Positions 6,289 through 7,809 of a DNA stretch of 7,809 bases are shown here, piece after piece; the first letter of the stretch is position 1, and every line of letters begins with the position of its first letter. Both the position numbers and the translations under genes were made by a program. The stretch is from Undibacterium sp. (GTDB taxonomy: Bacteria > Pseudomonadota > Gammaproteobacteria > Burkholderiales > Burkholderiaceae): the NCBI GenBank assembly GCA_014376575.1, contig JACMRF010000068.1:1-7809 (forward strand), read 5' to 3'. The notes below the pieces were generated by a model. That model was not told the DNA's origin and made no database searches. It worked only from the letters and a program-made list of their open reading frames with translations.

Positions 6289-7623
6289 ATGAATACTATA
6301 AAAATTCGTTCATTTGACATGGACGCGCGGGGTGTTGGTCATCTCGAAAATGAAGATGGAACGCAAGGTAAGGTTGTTTTTGTTGAGGGTGCTCTGCCTG
6401 GGGAGGTCGTGGGATTCAATACATACAAGAAAAAGCCTACATGGGAAGTCGCCACTATGGGAGCGCTAATAAAAGAATCTTCTCAGAGAGTAACCCCGAA
6501 ATGTGAATATTTTGGAGTTTGCGGTGGTTGTTCGATGCAACATCTCGAGCCTAACGCTCAAGTTGCAATGAAGCAGCGTGTCCTCGAAGATAACCTTGGA
6601 CACATCGGTAAAGTAAAGCCAGAAATGATGATGCGCCCAATTTATGGGCCGACTTGGGGATACCGTTATCGAGCAAGAATTTCGGTTAGAAACGTGCATA
6701 AAAAAGGCACTGTTCTTGTTGGTTTTCATGAAAAAAAATCACGTTATGTCGCTGATATGCAAACCTGTGAAATTCTACCGCCACATGTTTCCTTAATGTT
6801 AATGCCACTGCGTGAGTTAATTGCGTCTTTATCAATTGTCGACGAGGTGCCGCAAATTGAGTTAGCAATCGGCGAGGGAAAAACTGCCATGGTGCTACGT
6901 ATCATGTCGCCCTTAACTCTAGACGATGAGAATAAACTGAAAGCATTTGCAGATAGACATTGCGTGCAGTGGTGGTTGCAGACTAACGGGCCTGAAACGG
7001 CAGAAGTATATTATCCTAAAGGCGAGGATTTGCACTATTTGTTGCCCGAGTTTGGTATCAAAATACCGTTCAAGCCGACAGATTTTACTCAGGTTAATCA
7101 TCATATTAATCGTGTATTGGTAACGCGTGCGTTGAGATTGTTGGACGTGCAAAAGGATGAGCGCATCGCCGACCTTTTTTGCGGCCTCGGTAATTTTACT
7201 TTGCCGATCGCCACTCTCGCCAATGAAGTGGTGGGTATTGAAGGAAGTTCAGCTTTGGTTGAGCGTGCTGCAGAAAATACTAGAAAAAATGGTTTAGAGG
7301 GGAAGGTATCATTCATTACACGTAACTTATTTGAGGTCACTGCCAATGATTTTGTAGTGCTTGGTAAATTTGATCGCTTCTTAGTGGATCCTCCGCGTGA
7401 CGGCGCGATGGCAATGTGTAAGGCGTTGATTGATCTTGGGGAAATCGCTCCTCACCTTAAACCAAAACGCATTGTTTACGTTTCTTGCAACCCGTCTACT
7501 CTTGCCAGAGATGCTGGCGTGCTGGTAAATGAGGCTGGTTATAAATTATCTTTGGCTGGCATAGTTAATATGTTTCCGCATACCTCGCATGTTGAGTCGA
7601 TGGCGGTGTTTGATTTAATTTGA
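6289..7623 (+). CDS. rlmD: 23S rRNA (uracil-1939-C5)-methyltransferase RlmD (RumA)
   Basis: A 444-residue cytosolic enzyme that methylates carbon 5 of U1939 in 23S rRNA using SAM. An N-terminal TRAM-like RNA-binding domain covers about 1-60 (GVGHLENEDG, VFVEGALPGEVV). The [4Fe-4S] cluster ligands are present as Cys72, Cys78 and Cys81 (CEYFGVCGGC) plus Cys160. The methyltransferase core has FTQVN (266-270), DLFCGLGNFTLP (295-306) and LVDPPRDG (365-372). The catalytic Cys400 lies in YVSCNP, and the conserved Glu436 in HVES near the C-terminus is the expected general base. Length and motifs match E. coli RlmD (433 residues), so the gene looks intact. The ATG at 6289 is the only in-frame start near the TRAM domain, but its Shine-Dalgarno is poor. 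The reading frame ends only 2 bases before a probable insertion-sequence end. Confidence 0.95.
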   Translation: MNTIKIRSFDMDARGVGHLENEDGTQGKVVFVEGALPGEVVGFNTYKKKPTWEVATMGALIKESSQRVTPKCEYFGVCGGCSMQHLEPNAQVAMKQRVLEDNLGHIGKVKPEMMMRPIYGPTWGYRYRARISVRNVHKKGTVLVGFHEKKSRYVADMQTCEILPPHVSLMLMPLRELIASLSIVDEVPQIELAIGEGKTAMVLRIMSPLTLDDENKLKAFADRHCVQWWLQTNGPETAEVYYPKGEDLHYLLPEFGIKIPFKPTDFTQVNHHINRVLVTRALRLLDVQKDERIADLFCGLGNFTLPIATLANEVVGIEGSSALVERAAENTRKNGLEGKVSFITRNLFEVTANDFVVLGKFDRFLVDPPRDGAMAMCKALIDLGEIAPHLKPKRIVYVSCNPSTLARDAGVLVNEAGYKLSLAGIVNMFPHTSHVESMAVFDLI

Positions 7624-7625
7624 TT

Positions 7626-7809
7626 GGTTATTCGGGTAATTCCGTGGGATTTTTTCCTAGCATTTTGCCAAATTGAGTTTTCCGCAGAAGAACAGAATGC
7701 GCATGCGGTAGTTTTTGAATGAGCGGAAACCACGTGCGTTTGCCTTGATAATTTGGATAGCTGAGTTAAAGCCTTCAGCCGAAGCATTTGTAATACGGTG
7801 CTTTACGTA
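7626..7809 (-). mobile_element. 3' end of an ISL3-family insertion sequence, running off the window
   Basis: The segment holds the C-terminus of an ISL3 transposase on the minus strand plus 31 bases to the likely element end. From 7626 inward the plus strand reads GGTTATTCGGGTAATTCC, which fits the GG-starting terminal repeats of ISL3 elements. The other end lies outside, so neither the repeat nor the 8-base target duplication (predicted ATTTGATT, 7618-7625) can be confirmed here. The boundary is inferred. Confidence 0.65.
7657..7809 (-). CDS. ISL3-family transposase, C-terminal fragment (5' end outside window)
   Basis: Fifty codons are visible, read leftward from the window edge to a TAG stop at 7659-7657. 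The peptide contains HRITNASAEGFNSAIQ followed by KANARGFRSFKNYRMRILF, and ends in LNLAKC. This is the characteristic C-terminal end of the DDE_Tnp_ISL3 domain. The Glu in NASAEGFNS should be the third residue of the catalytic DDE triad. The transposase cuts and pastes its own element as DNA. No stop or frameshift interrupts the visible part, so the gene may be intact beyond the edge, but most of it is not seen. There is no start codon in the window because the gene enters from the right. Confidence 0.85.
   Translation of the reverse strand, partial: YVKHRITNASAEGFNSAIQIIKANARGFRSFKNYRMRILFFCGKLNLAKC

Noticed and set aside
7539..7787. Minus-strand 82-codon open frame overlapping the rlmD 3' end
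   Set aside because: It is in a different frame from the ISL3 transposase and antisense to rlmD; its peptide resembles no family, while the transposase frame over 7657-7809 gives a clear match.
1..7809. CRISPR array, tRNA, rRNA, toxin-antitoxin, defence or phage module
   Set aside because: I saw no spaced repeats, no tRNA-like cloverleaf and no matching protein motifs; apart from the ISL3 fragment the window is conserved chromosomal genes.

Overview
The window reads as chromosomal DNA from a Gram-negative betaproteobacterium, most likely order Burkholderiales and plausibly an Oxalobacteraceae-like lineage. This rests on the gene order quinone oxidoreductase (divergent) / surE-pcm-nlpD-rpoS / rlmD, on an HD-GYP protein with an N-terminal DUF3391 domain, and on protein sequences that resemble that group. 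The DNA is fairly AT-rich for such a lineage. Genus cannot be fixed from the sequence alone.

Layout, left to right. Positions 68-1306 (+) encode a DUF3391/HD-GYP putative cyclic-di-GMP phosphodiesterase. Positions 1372-2346 (-) encode a zinc-free MDR NAD(P)H:quinone oxidoreductase that converges on it, with inverted repeats in the gap. After a divergent intergenic region of about 100 bases come surE (2452-3189), pcm (3186-4049) and nlpD (about 4046-5038). Each junction in this trio is an ATGA stop/start overlap, so they look like one translationally coupled operon. rpoS (about 5093-6145) follows after a 54-base gap that contains two mutually exclusive small hairpins. After a 143-base gap comes rlmD (6289-7623), a 23S rRNA m5U1939 methyltransferase. 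The right edge holds the 3' end of an ISL3-family insertion sequence on the minus strand. Its transposase C-terminus is open at the window edge, and its probable terminal inverted repeat begins 2 bases after the rlmD stop codon.

The central block is a conserved stationary-phase and stress cluster: SurE (nucleotidase), Pcm (isoaspartyl protein repair), NlpD (envelope lipoprotein that activates cell-division amidases) and RpoS (general stress sigma factor). The HD-GYP protein could connect c-di-GMP turnover to the same lifestyle switch, but adjacency is the only hint here.

I see no CRISPR array, tRNA, rRNA, phage module or obviously new system. The window is mainly conserved housekeeping DNA. 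The points worth a second look are the insertion element abutting rlmD, the rpoS leader with its ambiguous start, and the extended N-terminus of Pcm.
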